Below, in pieces: positions 17,182 to 26,873 of a stretch of DNA of 53,781 bases; position 1 is the first letter of the stretch, and each line of letters begins with the position of its first letter. Source of the stretch: Chthonomonadaceae bacterium (GTDB lineage Bacteria > Armatimonadota > Chthonomonadetes > Chthonomonadales > Chthonomonadaceae); contig DAIDKH010000025.1 of NCBI GenBank assembly GCA_027450145.1, positions 1 to 53,781 on the forward strand, written 5' to 3'. The position numbers were made by a program, and so were the translations under genes. The notes under the pieces were generated by a model that saw nothing but the letters and a program-made list of their open reading frames with translations, was not told where the DNA came from and did not search any database.

Positions 17182-19581
17182 TCAGTGCGAGGCACGGTAC
17201 TCCCGATAGAGAGTATCTAACTGAGTAGGAAGTACCGGTACGTAATCTGGCCCTAGCAGTTTGAGCATGTGTTGCAGTCCCTGAAGCGTAGTGGACCAGT
17301 TCATGCAAAACACGTTCACAAATGCGGGGCGTGTATCGCCAATGCGCGCCTTAATAACCGAGGCTAGGTGCTCACCAGTTCCTCCGCCGGTAGCCGCGCG
17401 GAATACGTCTTGCCCCGTGGAAAGACGATAGGTTATTTGAGGGTAAGAGGTTTCCCCCTGAAATCCATAGTCGGCCATAAAGAACTTTGTCGCCGGCATA
17501 TAGTGGCCCACCTGTGCAATGGATGCGGCATTAACGCCCATCAACCGTACAGTGTGCATGTCCATTCTGTCCATGTATTTCTGGGTCCACCCATAGAATG
17601 CCTGGAAAGCCGCGCTCCGGTCGTCGAGAGCGGTTGCCCAGTCTGGGGGATAGATATATCCAACGCCTGAGACGTCACATATGAATTCGTCTGTGGGAAG
17701 CTCGTGATCGTAGTACCACTTTGCCCATGTAGGAGCACAGTCAATTAGGGTAGGTCCCATGCCCCACCCGATTGGAAACGTACCGTGCAGCGGGTTTTTG
17801 AAGTAATTCCGGAAGAAACCTCTCCATGTACAAAGGTTATCGCCGTCAGACATCGTGATTGCCAGATAGACCTTGTGAGGATCAAATGCCGGGGCAGGTT
17901 CAATATGTTGTGTGAGTTTCGCTATATGTACGCCACCGTAAACAGAGAAGTTGCTGACATAGTCACTTACCGTCGTCACCTTGCCGAATTGGCTGGCAAG
18001 CGATACGCCAGGTCCCTCATCAAGTCCTACTCCACCGCCGTGCCAATAAAAGCCGTGGACCACAGAGTCCAATGGCAATGCCGCCAACATCGCTTTTACC
18101 TGTTTCAGTTCCTGCGCCTCGTTGGCGCCAGGGCGAAACGCGGCCTTTGGCCCCGTTACCCACCAGGTAATTCCTTTCGCCGCGATAATCTCATCCTCGG
18201 CACCACTATTTAGAATAGTAGGATCAATGCATATCGATAAGTATCTGTTTAAATGCGGCATGATCTTAAGGCGCATGTATCTTAGTGCGTCGGCATCATT
18301 TCGAAACTTGCCGCGCAGATCCATTGCTATAGGTATGTGCAGCCTGCGAGCAAGTTGCGGTGTAGCAACTACGAGGTCATAGGCAGCAGCGGCATCCATA
18401 GCAATATCAGGGCTAACATAGACGTGCGGATCTGCAACAACCGCGCCTTTGTAACTACTGCGGAATTTTCTAAACAGGGACAGCGGATTCGCTACCTTAA
18501 TGGGCGTGGATGTACTACCCTGACGCTGCATTTCCGCCAACCAGAATGCGTCGTCCTTGGTAAAATTGAGGAAAATCCGGGGCTGCTTTCGGTTCACCAG
18601 CCCCTGCAGGGTAATGAGCATGATGGTTTCCGAATTAGGGAGGCCCTTCATGTTCACCTCATATAGGTGAGCCGCTGGTTTATTGAATGTGGGCTGAAAC
18701 GTTGCATACGGCCGAGGAACAATTGGCAGCTTTACGTTTTTATAGACCTTCGGACGGCGCATCGTGTTGAGAATATGATAGTCGTGCAGCAGCTGATGAG
18801 CACTTATACTGCCCTGTTCGTGAAGGATAAAGAGAGTGGCTCGATCGCACAACTGCCTTGAGTCCCAGGCTTCATAATCGCCGCTGTCGCCGTGATGCGT
18901 CCACACATCCATCGCAGGCTGGTACCCGTCGCCCACATGCTTAATAAGCGCCGCCACAGGAGCAGTACCTTCAGTGATGATGGGTACGACTATATCAGAC
19001 GTTGGTAGATTTTGCACGTCAATGGTCTGCAACTGCCCGCTGTCATTCCAGGTGCGCTTAAGGGGTGTAAGCCCTAACGGATCACCTGGTGCGACTACAA
19101 CTGGATCGTCCGAGCCTGATGAAAAGCCACCTATCCCGATCTGATTATCTCCAAAACCGTTGAGGCCGTTCACGTTACCGCTATCGTTCCAACTGCCATC
19201 GTGCTGTAATGCAACAGGATGGGTGAACGGAACACCCGTGGTAACAAAACTGCCACCCTCGTGGTGGTACCTTATCAGGTTAGGTAATGCAGAAGCAGGG
19301 AACGTGTTGCCATATGGCATTACAAGGATCTTGAAATTTCTCACATTGAGGACCGCCGGATTGCCCAGCGCTTCCACGTTTAGCTCACGGGCCTTCACGC
19401 CAAGTTTGTTAAGGTCGGCGGTAATTGAAGCGGGACTTAGTAGCGGAGACTCCATGTAGTAGGGAAACCCAGTCTGCCCGAACACTCCCACAATGGGGCG
19501 ATTTACCATAGCTAGCGAAGCGGTGGGTATTGCGGCCATGCAGACAACTGCCGTCCTAATACACCATCGTACAACATTCAT
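17182..19581 (-). CDS. secreted GxGYxYP-family putative glycoside hydrolase with N-terminal amidotransferase-like domain
   Basis: 799 residues with a signal peptide (cleavage near residue 24). Residues about 28-130 (VGVFGQTGFPYYMESPLL, then KILVMPYGNTFP and EGGSFVTTGVPF) look like a class I glutamine-amidotransferase fold, as in trimerisation domains of some glycosidases; no catalytic Cys-His pair is evident. The rest is the GxGYxYP family, with its N-terminal part from about 310 and the C-terminal domain carrying the name-giving motif GVGYIYP at 639-645 and SDGDN further upstream. The family is predicted to act on glycans but remains poorly characterised. AGAGG precedes the ATG by about 10 nt. 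It lies alone between the VOC gene and the PAP2 operon. Confidence 0.85.
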   Translation of the reverse strand: MNVVRWCIRTAVVCMAAIPTASLAMVNRPIVGVFGQTGFPYYMESPLLSPASITADLNKLGVKARELNVEALGNPAVLNVRNFKILVMPYGNTFPASALPNLIRYHHEGGSFVTTGVPFTHPVALQHDGSWNDSGNVNGLNGFGDNQIGIGGFSSGSDDPVVVAPGDPLGLTPLKRTWNDSGQLQTIDVQNLPTSDIVVPIITEGTAPVAALIKHVGDGYQPAMDVWTHHGDSGDYEAWDSRQLCDRATLFILHEQGSISAHQLLHDYHILNTMRRPKVYKNVKLPIVPRPYATFQPTFNKPAAHLYEVNMKGLPNSETIMLITLQGLVNRKQPRIFLNFTKDDAFWLAEMQRQGSTSTPIKVANPLSLFRKFRSSYKGAVVADPHVYVSPDIAMDAAAAYDLVVATPQLARRLHIPIAMDLRGKFRNDADALRYMRLKIMPHLNRYLSICIDPTILNSGAEDEIIAAKGITWWVTGPKAAFRPGANEAQELKQVKAMLAALPLDSVVHGFYWHGGGVGLDEGPGVSLASQFGKVTTVSDYVSNFSVYGGVHIAKLTQHIEPAPAFDPHKVYLAITMSDGDNLCTWRGFFRNYFKNPLHGTFPIGWGMGPTLIDCAPTWAKWYYDHELPTDEFICDVSGVGYIYPPDWATALDDRSAAFQAFYGWTQKYMDRMDMHTVRLMGVNAASIAQVGHYMPATKFFMADYGFQGETSYPQITYRLSTGQDVFRAATGGGTGEHLASVIKARIGDTRPAFVNVFCMNWSTTLQGLQHMLKLLGPDYVPVLPTQLDTLYREYRASH

Positions 19582-19714
19582 AATGAATTTCCTCTTGATT
19601 TGCGGCAGAGTAGAACATCACGCCGTTGAGGTACCGCAAAATCACCAATTGGTCATGCTAGAGTTGAGTAATATCCAGCATATCACCAGATACCTCTAAA
19701 ATTAGCCTAGATGC

Positions 19715-19742
19715 AACCATTTACCTGCATAGCCGCATGGTT
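19715..19742 (-). terminator. weak terminator-like hairpin after the PAP2 gene
   Basis: Stem AACCAT/ATGGTT with a 16-nt loop, followed on the minus strand, after about 15 nt, by ATTTTAG. Located between the PAP2 stop and the GxGYxYP start. Low stability, so tentative. Confidence 0.25.
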
Positions 19743-19776
19743 ACTTTTGGTATACCAATCATCTTTGACATTTTGC

Positions 19777-20451
19777 CTAGAAGCGATAGGCAAAACCAAT
19801 ACCAGACGAGCCGCGTTTAAGCCACGGTGTAATTAGCAGCCCTCTATCGCGAGAGAGTTCCCATCTGGCTGTAAGGGTCCCGATTACCGCACCGGCCAAC
19901 ACGTCTTGCACATAATGCCGACGCAGGCTTAATCTCGATGCACCTATCAATGTGGCGCCGGTGTACCACCACGCAGCCTGCCGCGGATGAAAGGCAGACT
20001 GCATTGCAGCAACGCAGAAAGCCGCATCTGTATGCCCACTTGGAAAGCTGTCGGTGGACGTCGCCGCAGGTCGCCTCTCTCTCACCGTAAGTTTCAGGAA
20101 TTCCGTGATTCCACCACTAACAACTAGAGCGTCTGCTATTCTGAGTGCATGCCTGCCACCGGATTTTCCGTCCAGGAAAAGCGGATCCAGTACGCCAATT
20201 GAAAGGTAACTGTAGGTCCCCACGTCGCTAATATTGCGATAGTCGGCCCGAGTGAGAAGATGCGGGAATGCCGAGAGAGTAATTGCCGTAACACCAATAG
20301 CTGCAATGCTGGGCACCGTAACTTTACTGCTGTCTAGCGTTGAGAAATGTGCGGGCTCAGCATTTGCTGCAAGTGAGCTTCCTACCAACAAACCAAGCAC
20401 TACCGAGACCGCAATACGTTTCAATTTGTGCACAATGTTCTCCATCAACAT
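19777..20451 (-). CDS. phosphatase PAP2 family protein
   Basis: 224 residues with an N-terminal signal or anchor (VSVVLGLLVGSSLAANA). All three PAP2 phosphatase signatures are present: KLTVRERRP, PSGH and SRLSLRRHYVQDV. It should therefore be an active membrane-associated acid phosphatase, dephosphorylating lipids such as undecaprenyl or phosphatidyl phosphates. Two ATG codons (20451 and 20445) are possible starts and neither has a clear ribosome-binding site. It begins 11 nt after the antiporter stop, so it is likely translated from the same mRNA. Confidence 0.9.
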   Translation of the reverse strand: MLMENIVHKLKRIAVSVVLGLLVGSSLAANAEPAHFSTLDSSKVTVPSIAAIGVTAITLSAFPHLLTRADYRNISDVGTYSYLSIGVLDPLFLDGKSGGRHALRIADALVVSGGITEFLKLTVRERRPAATSTDSFPSGHTDAAFCVAAMQSAFHPRQAAWWYTGATLIGASRLSLRRHYVQDVLAGAVIGTLTARWELSRDRGLLITPWLKRGSSGIGFAYRF

Positions 20452-20462
20452 TAGTTATCAAT

Positions 20463-22259
20463 TCATGGCACTGCTTGCGGGATAGACAGTGCTATGACCA
20501 CGTCCTCCGTCACTTCAGGTATACCAGATTCACTTGTGTTGAATGACACGTTGCCGTCCTGACCTACGCTGCAAAACACTGACGTCTTAAACGACTGAGC
20601 TTGACCCTGGTGGCCCGATAAGAACTCATTGGAAAGCTTTTCGTCCGTAAATCGGGCGCCAGCCCCTAAGGCTTCCTCGATCTCGTTAAAGTCGTACAGA
20701 CCTTTAAAGAGGTAAAGGCCGTGAAGGTGGTTAGTAATGGCATGACTATCCGTATCCTCGCCGCACGGCCGCAGCTGATAAACATGATGCCTATCTAATA
20801 GGTCCCGCATATGAAGGCATGCCAGAGCGTTAACCTCGTCGTTAGAGGTAAGGCAGATGAGGTGGGCAATTCCTTGAAGATCAAGCGACTGACGCTCGTG
20901 GTGTGATAAGATGTTAACTGAATAGGCTGGAATACCTGCTGCTCGAGCGAGCGACACATTGAGGAGATTGCTATCGACCATAACCACCTGCACGCCATGC
21001 TGAACTAACATACTGGCAAGCCGCCTAGCCCAATTATGCGCACCTAAAATGAGTACGCCCTGCCGCACAGTGTTTAGTCCCAACCATTTCGCCAATGGCG
21101 CCGCGGCAAGGCCGTACACCAATACTGTACCTATCACGACGGCGAACACGACTGGAACCAGCAATTCGGCATGTGGTTGCCCAGCTTGTTCTAACCGAAT
21201 GGCCAGCACAGAGGACACTGATGCGGCTACGATTCCCCGGGGCGCTATCAACGCAATGTACAGCCTCTCGTTCTTAGTAAGACTACTGCCAAGGGTCGAG
21301 ATATACACTACTGCGGGTCTTATAATCACAACCAGCACGACAGTAAAAAGTATCTCCCGCCATAGGTTCGTTGTTATCTCAGAGAGGTGTAGCCGTGCGG
21401 AAAGTACGATAAACAACGCGCCAATAAGTAACGTTCGCAGGGTTTCCTTGAACTCAACTATTGGGCGGACGTTGACCCGATTCTGATTGGCCAGTATCAT
21501 ACCCATAATCGTTACAGCAAACAGTCCTGATTCCGGTTGCACAGAATCCGCAGCAATGTAGACCCCTGCTACAAGTGCAAGCGTAAAGGGATTTACCAGG
21601 TGATCTGGTACAAGGTCACGCCAAAAAACCACCACGGCACAGAATCCGCCAAGTGCGGCGAAAGCTATGCCGGATACGGCCGTACGTAGGATACCGCGTA
21701 CAAGAAATATGGTAGCGGAATGCCCGTACGAATCCGAAAACATTCCTTCAAATACGAGCAGAGCCAGCAGGGCTCCGATTGGATCAATCACGATTCCTTC
21801 CCACCGCAACACAGCAGCAGCGGGTCCGCGCGGTCTTACCTGTTCCAGTAGAGGTACGATAACAGTTGGGCCGGTGACAACCAAAAGTGCCCCCGTAAGG
21901 ACAGAAAGTGGGATAGACATGTGGACAATCATGCGCGCGGCAATCGCTGTGAGAAGCCACCCAACAAAGGGTCCAATTGTAACCAACCTAGCAACTGCGG
22001 CGCCAGCACCCTCTAAATCCGCGAATCGGAGACCCAGTCCTCCCTCAAACATGATTACGGCAACGGCAGCTGTAACAGCAGGGAACAAGACGGCTCCGAA
22101 CACCTTTTCCGGTGCAATAAGGTGAAATACCGGCCCCGCTGCCAACCCTGCCACTATTAAAAGTAGAATAGAAGGTTGCCTAATTCGCCATGCCAACCAC
22201 TGTGCCGTGGTGGCCAGAACAACAATCAGCCCTATTTGCGTAAGCGGGGATGGAATCAT
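20463..22259 (-). CDS. NhaP-type cation/proton antiporter with C-terminal NAD-binding-like domain
   Basis: 598 residues. About twelve membrane segments of the CPA1/CPA2 fold occupy residues 1-390, including GPTVIVPLLEQVRPRG and IDPIGALLALLVFE, which hold the polar residues of the ion-binding region. A TrkA-N/Rossmann-like regulatory domain follows (GVLILGAHNWARRLASMLVQ). Its glycine motif is degenerate (GAHNWA in place of GxGxxG), so NAD binding is uncertain. The last 100 residues resemble a soluble regulatory tail. Predicted to exchange Na+ or K+ for H+ at the inner membrane. It starts 11 nt after the propeller gene. Confidence 0.88.
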   Translation of the reverse strand: MIPSPLTQIGLIVVLATTAQWLAWRIRQPSILLLIVAGLAAGPVFHLIAPEKVFGAVLFPAVTAAVAVIMFEGGLGLRFADLEGAGAAVARLVTIGPFVGWLLTAIAARMIVHMSIPLSVLTGALLVVTGPTVIVPLLEQVRPRGPAAAVLRWEGIVIDPIGALLALLVFEGMFSDSYGHSATIFLVRGILRTAVSGIAFAALGGFCAVVVFWRDLVPDHLVNPFTLALVAGVYIAADSVQPESGLFAVTIMGMILANQNRVNVRPIVEFKETLRTLLIGALFIVLSARLHLSEITTNLWREILFTVVLVVIIRPAVVYISTLGSSLTKNERLYIALIAPRGIVAASVSSVLAIRLEQAGQPHAELLVPVVFAVVIGTVLVYGLAAAPLAKWLGLNTVRQGVLILGAHNWARRLASMLVQHGVQVVMVDSNLLNVSLARAAGIPAYSVNILSHHERQSLDLQGIAHLICLTSNDEVNALACLHMRDLLDRHHVYQLRPCGEDTDSHAITNHLHGLYLFKGLYDFNEIEEALGAGARFTDEKLSNEFLSGHQGQAQSFKTSVFCSVGQDGNVSFNTSESGIPEVTEDVVIALSIPQAVP

Positions 22260-22270
22260 AGACTACCCAC

Positions 22271-24418
22271 CTACCAATGGGGAAGTATGGGCGGTGGCGC
22301 GCCAATTCCTGGTGCGTTGATGCACTGAACATCGTCCGCCATGGTGGTTGTATACACGTGATCGCCGTCATATGCAGGAGAGGATACGATGTTCCCGGGT
22401 CCGAGGCTATACCGCCAGTCTATATGGCCTGTACCAGTATCCAGGACTGCAACCGCTCCTCGTCCGCCCATTATCGCTAGTGATCGGCCATCTGGTGACA
22501 ATATCGGTGCGCACCCATTGATGGACTGCCCTAGGCCGGTCTTCCACTGGACCGCACCGTTTACAGCACTAAGCGAGTAGATATCACCATTGGGTCCGGT
22601 GCCGGCGACATAGACGTTTAGCCCCAAAATCACCGGCGTGGAGTGGAATGGCTCGTCACCTGGTGGGGCAGATATATGCCAGTTCACGGCACCCGTTGCC
22701 TCGTTAAGACTATACAATTTGCCAGCGCCATTAACAACATATACCTGCTGCTCACCAGCAGTCACCCTGCTCCGGTTCGCTTTGAGGTCATTTGCATCAC
22801 CAACTGCCGTCTTCCATAGCAGGCTGCCGGTGGAAGCATTGAAAGCATAAACAGTCCCGTCGGTGGAGTGAACAAAAACAACACCATGATTGGCAACAAG
22901 GTGGCCGTAACAAATTCCTGCTAACGTAGCGTGCCACATAACCCGCCCATTCCCTGTTGCAAGCCCGGTAACCGTTGATCCTGCCGACACGACGACAACG
23001 TCATGCGCCACGGCAACCGCAGCCTCAATAGGTCCGCGGGCGTTGAAATCCCAACGCCGCTCACCTGTCTGTCTATCGAGCGCATATAACATGCCGTTCA
23101 CCGCACCAGCGTAGACACTATTTCCGTCTTGCACGGGGCTTACTACGCACTGGTCGCCAAGGTCAAATCTCCAACGTGTCTTGCCGGTCTCCCGATTCAG
23201 ACAGTAACACCGATGGTCTAGGGATGTAACGAAGACATCCTGTCCGTCGACGACAGGCGTAGTAACAATGCCATCATTCAAGTTAATGGCCCACGATCGC
23301 GTAGCCTCGCTGTGGCTGCGCTCCACCTCAAAAATCAACTCGCCACCCAATACTTCATGGTTACTTGTTGTGAGTTGCACATCGCACACGTGAACGCCTA
23401 CAGAAACCGACTGAGGGTAAAACACGCGCTTCCATATATTTCGAATGTCCTGTGTCATCGGTAACCAGGGCATATCATCAATGCGCATCTTCGCTGTCTC
23501 GCCATCCGCACTATCACTGGGGGAACGGGGATCGAGTAAAGCAGCTACTCTTCGACGCGCCAAAAACGGATTGTTAGGGTCATTCCAGGCTACCTGAAGA
23601 ATACTCTGCATCGACTCGACCAAGGGCAGCCTAACGGTTGTGGGTTGCGTGGCGCTTGATGAGCGCTGTTCAATTGTGATAAGAGCTCGGTCTACAGTGA
23701 CATGAGCGACCTGCGGACCGTCGCCTAACGGTGGAGCAATTGTCAGAATTCCATCAGTTTTCCACCTGTCGGGCGAGTGCGGCTGACCGCAGAAAATTGC
23801 ACATACGTTGTGACCACGCATCATTGCCCGAAGGTCATACTCGTTGTCAACTGGGCGGCTAATTGCATTTCCGACACCTATATCGTGGTACAGAAAGATA
23901 AAGATGGGTGTTTCAGGGCGTTGACGCTTGAGATCACCAGCCAACCAGTTTTCTTCAGATGTGCTCAGATGGCCAAATTCGTGGCCTGGCACGGTACTAT
24001 CAAGCAAAATAAAATGGACTGACTGATAGTCAAAGGAACGGTAATTTGGCCCGCGGTATTTTGAACCGTAAATGGTCCGGAAAGTCTGAATGCTTTCGGG
24101 AGCAGCCAACGCATCAGGCTCGGTCGGTACCGCGAAGAATTCGGTACCAGAGGCCCGCAAAGTTGCAGCTTGTGTCGCGCCGTTCGCCCAACCGACACCA
24201 GCGCCACTATTATAAATTGGGCTTTCGGTCACCACGAATGCAGTGGTTAATGGGCTTTTTTCAGCATGCCAACTACCCAATGCATGGCCAAGAATCTGCT
24301 TACCGCTCAGTACATCGAACGCAAACGAGGGTCCAGGAGCAGCGGGTCGTGCACTCGCACGCAGGGTCATAAGACCAAGGAGGGTGATCGCAAATACCGG
24401 GCAGAACTTCACACGCAT
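22271..24418 (-). CDS. exported PQQ-type beta-propeller protein with a degenerate metallophosphoesterase domain
   Basis: 715 residues from the ATG at 24418 (AAGGA about 9 nt upstream; an in-frame ATG 24 nt earlier is weaker). A signal peptide precedes a calcineurin-like phosphoesterase fold (about 40-260) in which metal motifs are altered: VPTEPD stands where VPGNHD is expected and CGQPH where GHxH is expected. From about 360 on, repeated blades such as GKTRWRFDLGDQCVVSPVQD, TGERRWDFNARG and GSLLWKTAVGD form a PQQ/WD-like propeller with Trp-docking motifs. It probably binds protein or ligand in the periplasm and need not bind PQQ. First gene of a likely operon with the antiporter and PAP2. 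Confidence 0.82.
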   Translation of the reverse strand: MRVKFCPVFAITLLGLMTLRASARPAAPGPSFAFDVLSGKQILGHALGSWHAEKSPLTTAFVVTESPIYNSGAGVGWANGATQAATLRASGTEFFAVPTEPDALAAPESIQTFRTIYGSKYRGPNYRSFDYQSVHFILLDSTVPGHEFGHLSTSEENWLAGDLKRQRPETPIFIFLYHDIGVGNAISRPVDNEYDLRAMMRGHNVCAIFCGQPHSPDRWKTDGILTIAPPLGDGPQVAHVTVDRALITIEQRSSSATQPTTVRLPLVESMQSILQVAWNDPNNPFLARRRVAALLDPRSPSDSADGETAKMRIDDMPWLPMTQDIRNIWKRVFYPQSVSVGVHVCDVQLTTSNHEVLGGELIFEVERSHSEATRSWAINLNDGIVTTPVVDGQDVFVTSLDHRCYCLNRETGKTRWRFDLGDQCVVSPVQDGNSVYAGAVNGMLYALDRQTGERRWDFNARGPIEAAVAVAHDVVVVSAGSTVTGLATGNGRVMWHATLAGICYGHLVANHGVVFVHSTDGTVYAFNASTGSLLWKTAVGDANDLKANRSRVTAGEQQVYVVNGAGKLYSLNEATGAVNWHISAPPGDEPFHSTPVILGLNVYVAGTGPNGDIYSLSAVNGAVQWKTGLGQSINGCAPILSPDGRSLAIMGGRGAVAVLDTGTGHIDWRYSLGPGNIVSSPAYDGDHVYTTTMADDVQCINAPGIGAPPPILPHW

Positions 24419-24451
24419 TAAAGCATCCTTCCCTAGATCCATCGTATTAGT

Positions 24452-24466
24452 GGGTAGCGGCTACCC
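24452..24466. promoter_or_regulatory. perfect 15-bp palindrome between divergent genes
   Basis: GGGTAGC-G-GCTACCC lies between the divergent propeller gene (start 24418) and the M50 protease gene (start 24557). Its position suits an operator serving one or both promoters. No matching regulator is nearby. Confidence 0.4.
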
Positions 24467-24556
24467 TCACGCTCGGTAAGGCGGCTAACCAAACCTGTGG
24501 TAGACTCAAGCCACCAACGCGGCACTACTATACCGCGAAATCCGGAGAATATCGGT

Positions 24557-25678
24557 ATGACTGGAAATAACAGCAATGGAGCATCTGAACCGAAACACAA
24601 TGACTCTGGCTCATCATTTCTCATTGCCACTATAGCAGGCATACCAGTACGAGTACACTTTACGTTCCTTCTGCTATTGATATTTATAGCTGCTTACGGG
24701 CATGGGGACGTCAAGGGTCAGAGTGCCTACACGATAGTCTTCGTAATACTCCTCTTCACATGCGTTGCGCTGCATGAATTGGGGCATGCGCTCACGGCCC
24801 GAAGGTACGGCATAATGACCCGCTCAATCGTACTCTACCCTATTGGAGGCGTTGCGAGTATTGAGGGCATTCCCGAAGCTCGTCAGGAGCTCTGGATCGC
24901 TCTCGCCGGTCCAGCGGTTAATTTTCTGCTAGCCGCAGTTGGTATGGTCGTATACTACGCGTTTCGTAGCACCGGATTGCCCATAATCAGGACGATCTAC
25001 GAGTTGTCGCAGGCGAACCTTATCCTTGCTGTATTCAATCTTATCCCGGCATTTCCCATGGATGGCGGTCGAATTCTGCGAGCACTTATTGCTGGAAAAA
25101 TAGATAGAGTACGGGCAACGGAATTAGCGGCGCAGGTTGGAAAATTCATTGCTGTTGCGGGCGGTGCAGTCGCCCTATATCATCGAGATATGTTCCTCGC
25201 AATCCTCGCAGTGTTTGTATACATGGCGGCAGACGCAGAGAACAACATGGTCAAAACAAGGGCTCTCGTTTCCGGGCACAAGGTGAAGGAGGCCATGATT
25301 CGCCAATTCACTACGTTGAGCGTCGGTGATACGCTTCGCGAAGCGTCCGAGAAGATGCTACAGGGAACGCAGCACGACTTCCCAGTAATGATTGGCGAGA
25401 ATCTTGCCGGAGTGCTCTCACAACGTCAGTTAAGCTTAGGCCTGTTAGAAGTGGGACCCGACGCCTATGTAGCCGGCGTAATGACGCGTGAATATCCTAC
25501 GGCAGCGCCAGATGAAGCACTATCAGATCTCATCCAACGATTGGAAGGACCGGACGCAGTCATGGTCATCGATCCCAACGCACCCGGGCCCGCACCTGCC
25601 GGAATGATAACGCAAGAGAGAATAGTTGAGTTCCTCGTATTGCTGAATAACAGAAATATCGCAGCTAGCGGTAATTAA
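24557..25678 (+). CDS. M50 site-2 protease family protein with CBS domain pair
   Basis: Intramembrane zinc metalloprotease of 373 residues. HELGH (73-77) supplies the catalytic zinc ligands and glutamate, and NLIPAFPMDGGR supplies the third ligand Asp in the second motif. Six or so membrane segments are followed by a tandem CBS domain region (about 255-365), which in relatives binds adenosine nucleotides and tunes activity. Substrates could be a membrane-bound anti-sigma factor or similar; none is encoded nearby. The ATG at 24557 follows GGAG at a usable distance; an in-frame GTG at 24497 would add a non-conserved tail. Confidence 0.92.
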   Translation: MTGNNSNGASEPKHNDSGSSFLIATIAGIPVRVHFTFLLLLIFIAAYGHGDVKGQSAYTIVFVILLFTCVALHELGHALTARRYGIMTRSIVLYPIGGVASIEGIPEARQELWIALAGPAVNFLLAAVGMVVYYAFRSTGLPIIRTIYELSQANLILAVFNLIPAFPMDGGRILRALIAGKIDRVRATELAAQVGKFIAVAGGAVALYHRDMFLAILAVFVYMAADAENNMVKTRALVSGHKVKEAMIRQFTTLSVGDTLREASEKMLQGTQHDFPVMIGENLAGVLSQRQLSLGLLEVGPDAYVAGVMTREYPTAAPDEALSDLIQRLEGPDAVMVIDPNAPGPAPAGMITQERIVEFLVLLNNRNIAASGN

Positions 25679-25704
25679 TCACTACAGATACCTAAAGCAA
25701 CTGA

Positions 25705-25760
25705 ATGCTGAAAACCTAACTTATGTGCCTAAAGGAGCGCATGACTTAGGTCTTCAGCAT
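25705..25760. terminator. long imperfect hairpin between convergent M50 and trxB genes
   Basis: Arms ATGCTGAA/TTCAGCAT and ACCTAA/TTAGGT stack with one mismatch between them, and a further four to five weaker pairs lead to a loop of about 14 nt. Located 26 nt past the M50 stop and 42 nt past the trxB stop. Likely a bidirectional terminator, although no T-run follows. Confidence 0.5.
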
Positions 25761-25802
25761 CATTACGATAAGAATTTGAGCAATATCAACTACACAACCG
25801 TG

Positions 25803-26795
25803 TTACCAGGTCTCCATAGGGTCGGCGAGACCAGAATTCTCGGCTTCCAGCAAGCGTTCGGCCTGTATGGCCGCCATACATCCTGACCCAGCTGCTGTAA
25901 TTGCCTGGCGATATTCCGTATCCTGGACGTCACCGCACGCAAACACGCCATATTTGTTTGTACGCACATCGTTATGCGTAACAAGGTAGCCGCTATCGTC
26001 CGTCTCCAGCACACCCCTAAAGAGTGAGGTATTCGGTCGATGGCCTATCGCAACAAAAAGACCGGTTACTGGCAGCTCGCGCACCGCATTCGTCTTGACG
26101 TCCCGCAGGGTTAAAGACGTTACCGCGCCAGCCTGCGGGTCGTTAATTCTCTCTACAACAGCATTCCATTCGAATTTGATCTTTGGGTTTTTAAAGGCGC
26201 GCTCCTGCATTATTTTACTCGCCCTCAACGTGTCCCTTCTGTGAACAACAGTGACTGTCGAACAGTGATTTGTCAAGTAAATTGCCTCTTCCATCGCGGT
26301 ATCTCCACCGCCCACGACCGCCACGTCCTGGCCCCGGAAGAAGAAGCCATCGCAGGTTGCACAGGCGGATACACCTCGGCCGCCCAGTCCGCCTTCGTGC
26401 GCGGGGCGCTCTTCTGGCAGGCCAAGCCACATGGCTGAAGCCCCCGTCGCGATGATGAGCGTCTTGCATTTGTACTCTTGCCCACCTGCCGTTATAGAGT
26501 ATGGTCTGGCCGATAGGTCAACACGATCCGCCATCTCCTCTACGATCTGCACGTTAAACCTCTGTACTTGGCGCCGCATCACCTGCATGAGGTCTGGACC
26601 CTGAATGCCGTGTTCAAATCCGGGATAGTTCTCCACTTCAGTGGTAAGCATTAGCTGTCCGCCAGCGCCCTGCATCTCCTGGCCTTGGCCCACACCGCCA
26701 TCGATCATGAGAGGGTTAAGGTTGGCGCGTCCGGCATAAAGCGCAGCAGTATACCCAGCAGGTCCAGATCCTAGAACAATGACGTTATGAATCAT
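25803..26795 (-). CDS. trxB: thioredoxin-disulfide reductase
   Basis: FAD/NADPH enzyme of 330 residues that reduces thioredoxin in the cytoplasm. Present are the FAD motif LGSGPAGYTAALYAGRA, the redox-active CATC in SACATCDGFFF, the NADPH motif VVGGGDTAMEEA and the second FAD motif VFACGDVQD. The start ATG at 26795 (MIHNVIVLG) matches the family; a longer frame to 26837 is unlikely. It follows guaB after 78 nt on the same strand. The thioredoxin system also supplies electrons to ribonucleotide reductase, encoded at 30868. Confidence 0.95.
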   Translation of the reverse strand: MIHNVIVLGSGPAGYTAALYAGRANLNPLMIDGGVGQGQEMQGAGGQLMLTTEVENYPGFEHGIQGPDLMQVMRRQVQRFNVQIVEEMADRVDLSARPYSITAGGQEYKCKTLIIATGASAMWLGLPEERPAHEGGLGGRGVSACATCDGFFFRGQDVAVVGGGDTAMEEAIYLTNHCSTVTVVHRRDTLRASKIMQERAFKNPKIKFEWNAVVERINDPQAGAVTSLTLRDVKTNAVRELPVTGLFVAIGHRPNTSLFRGVLETDDSGYLVTHNDVRTNKYGVFACGDVQDTEYRQAITAAGSGCMAAIQAERLLEAENSGLADPMETW

Positions 26796-26873
26796 TTTCA
26801 GCTTTCCAGTTTTCAATTTTGTACAATCCCGTAACACTCAATCGGGCACAGCACCTCAGTAGCAGCGGCTATG

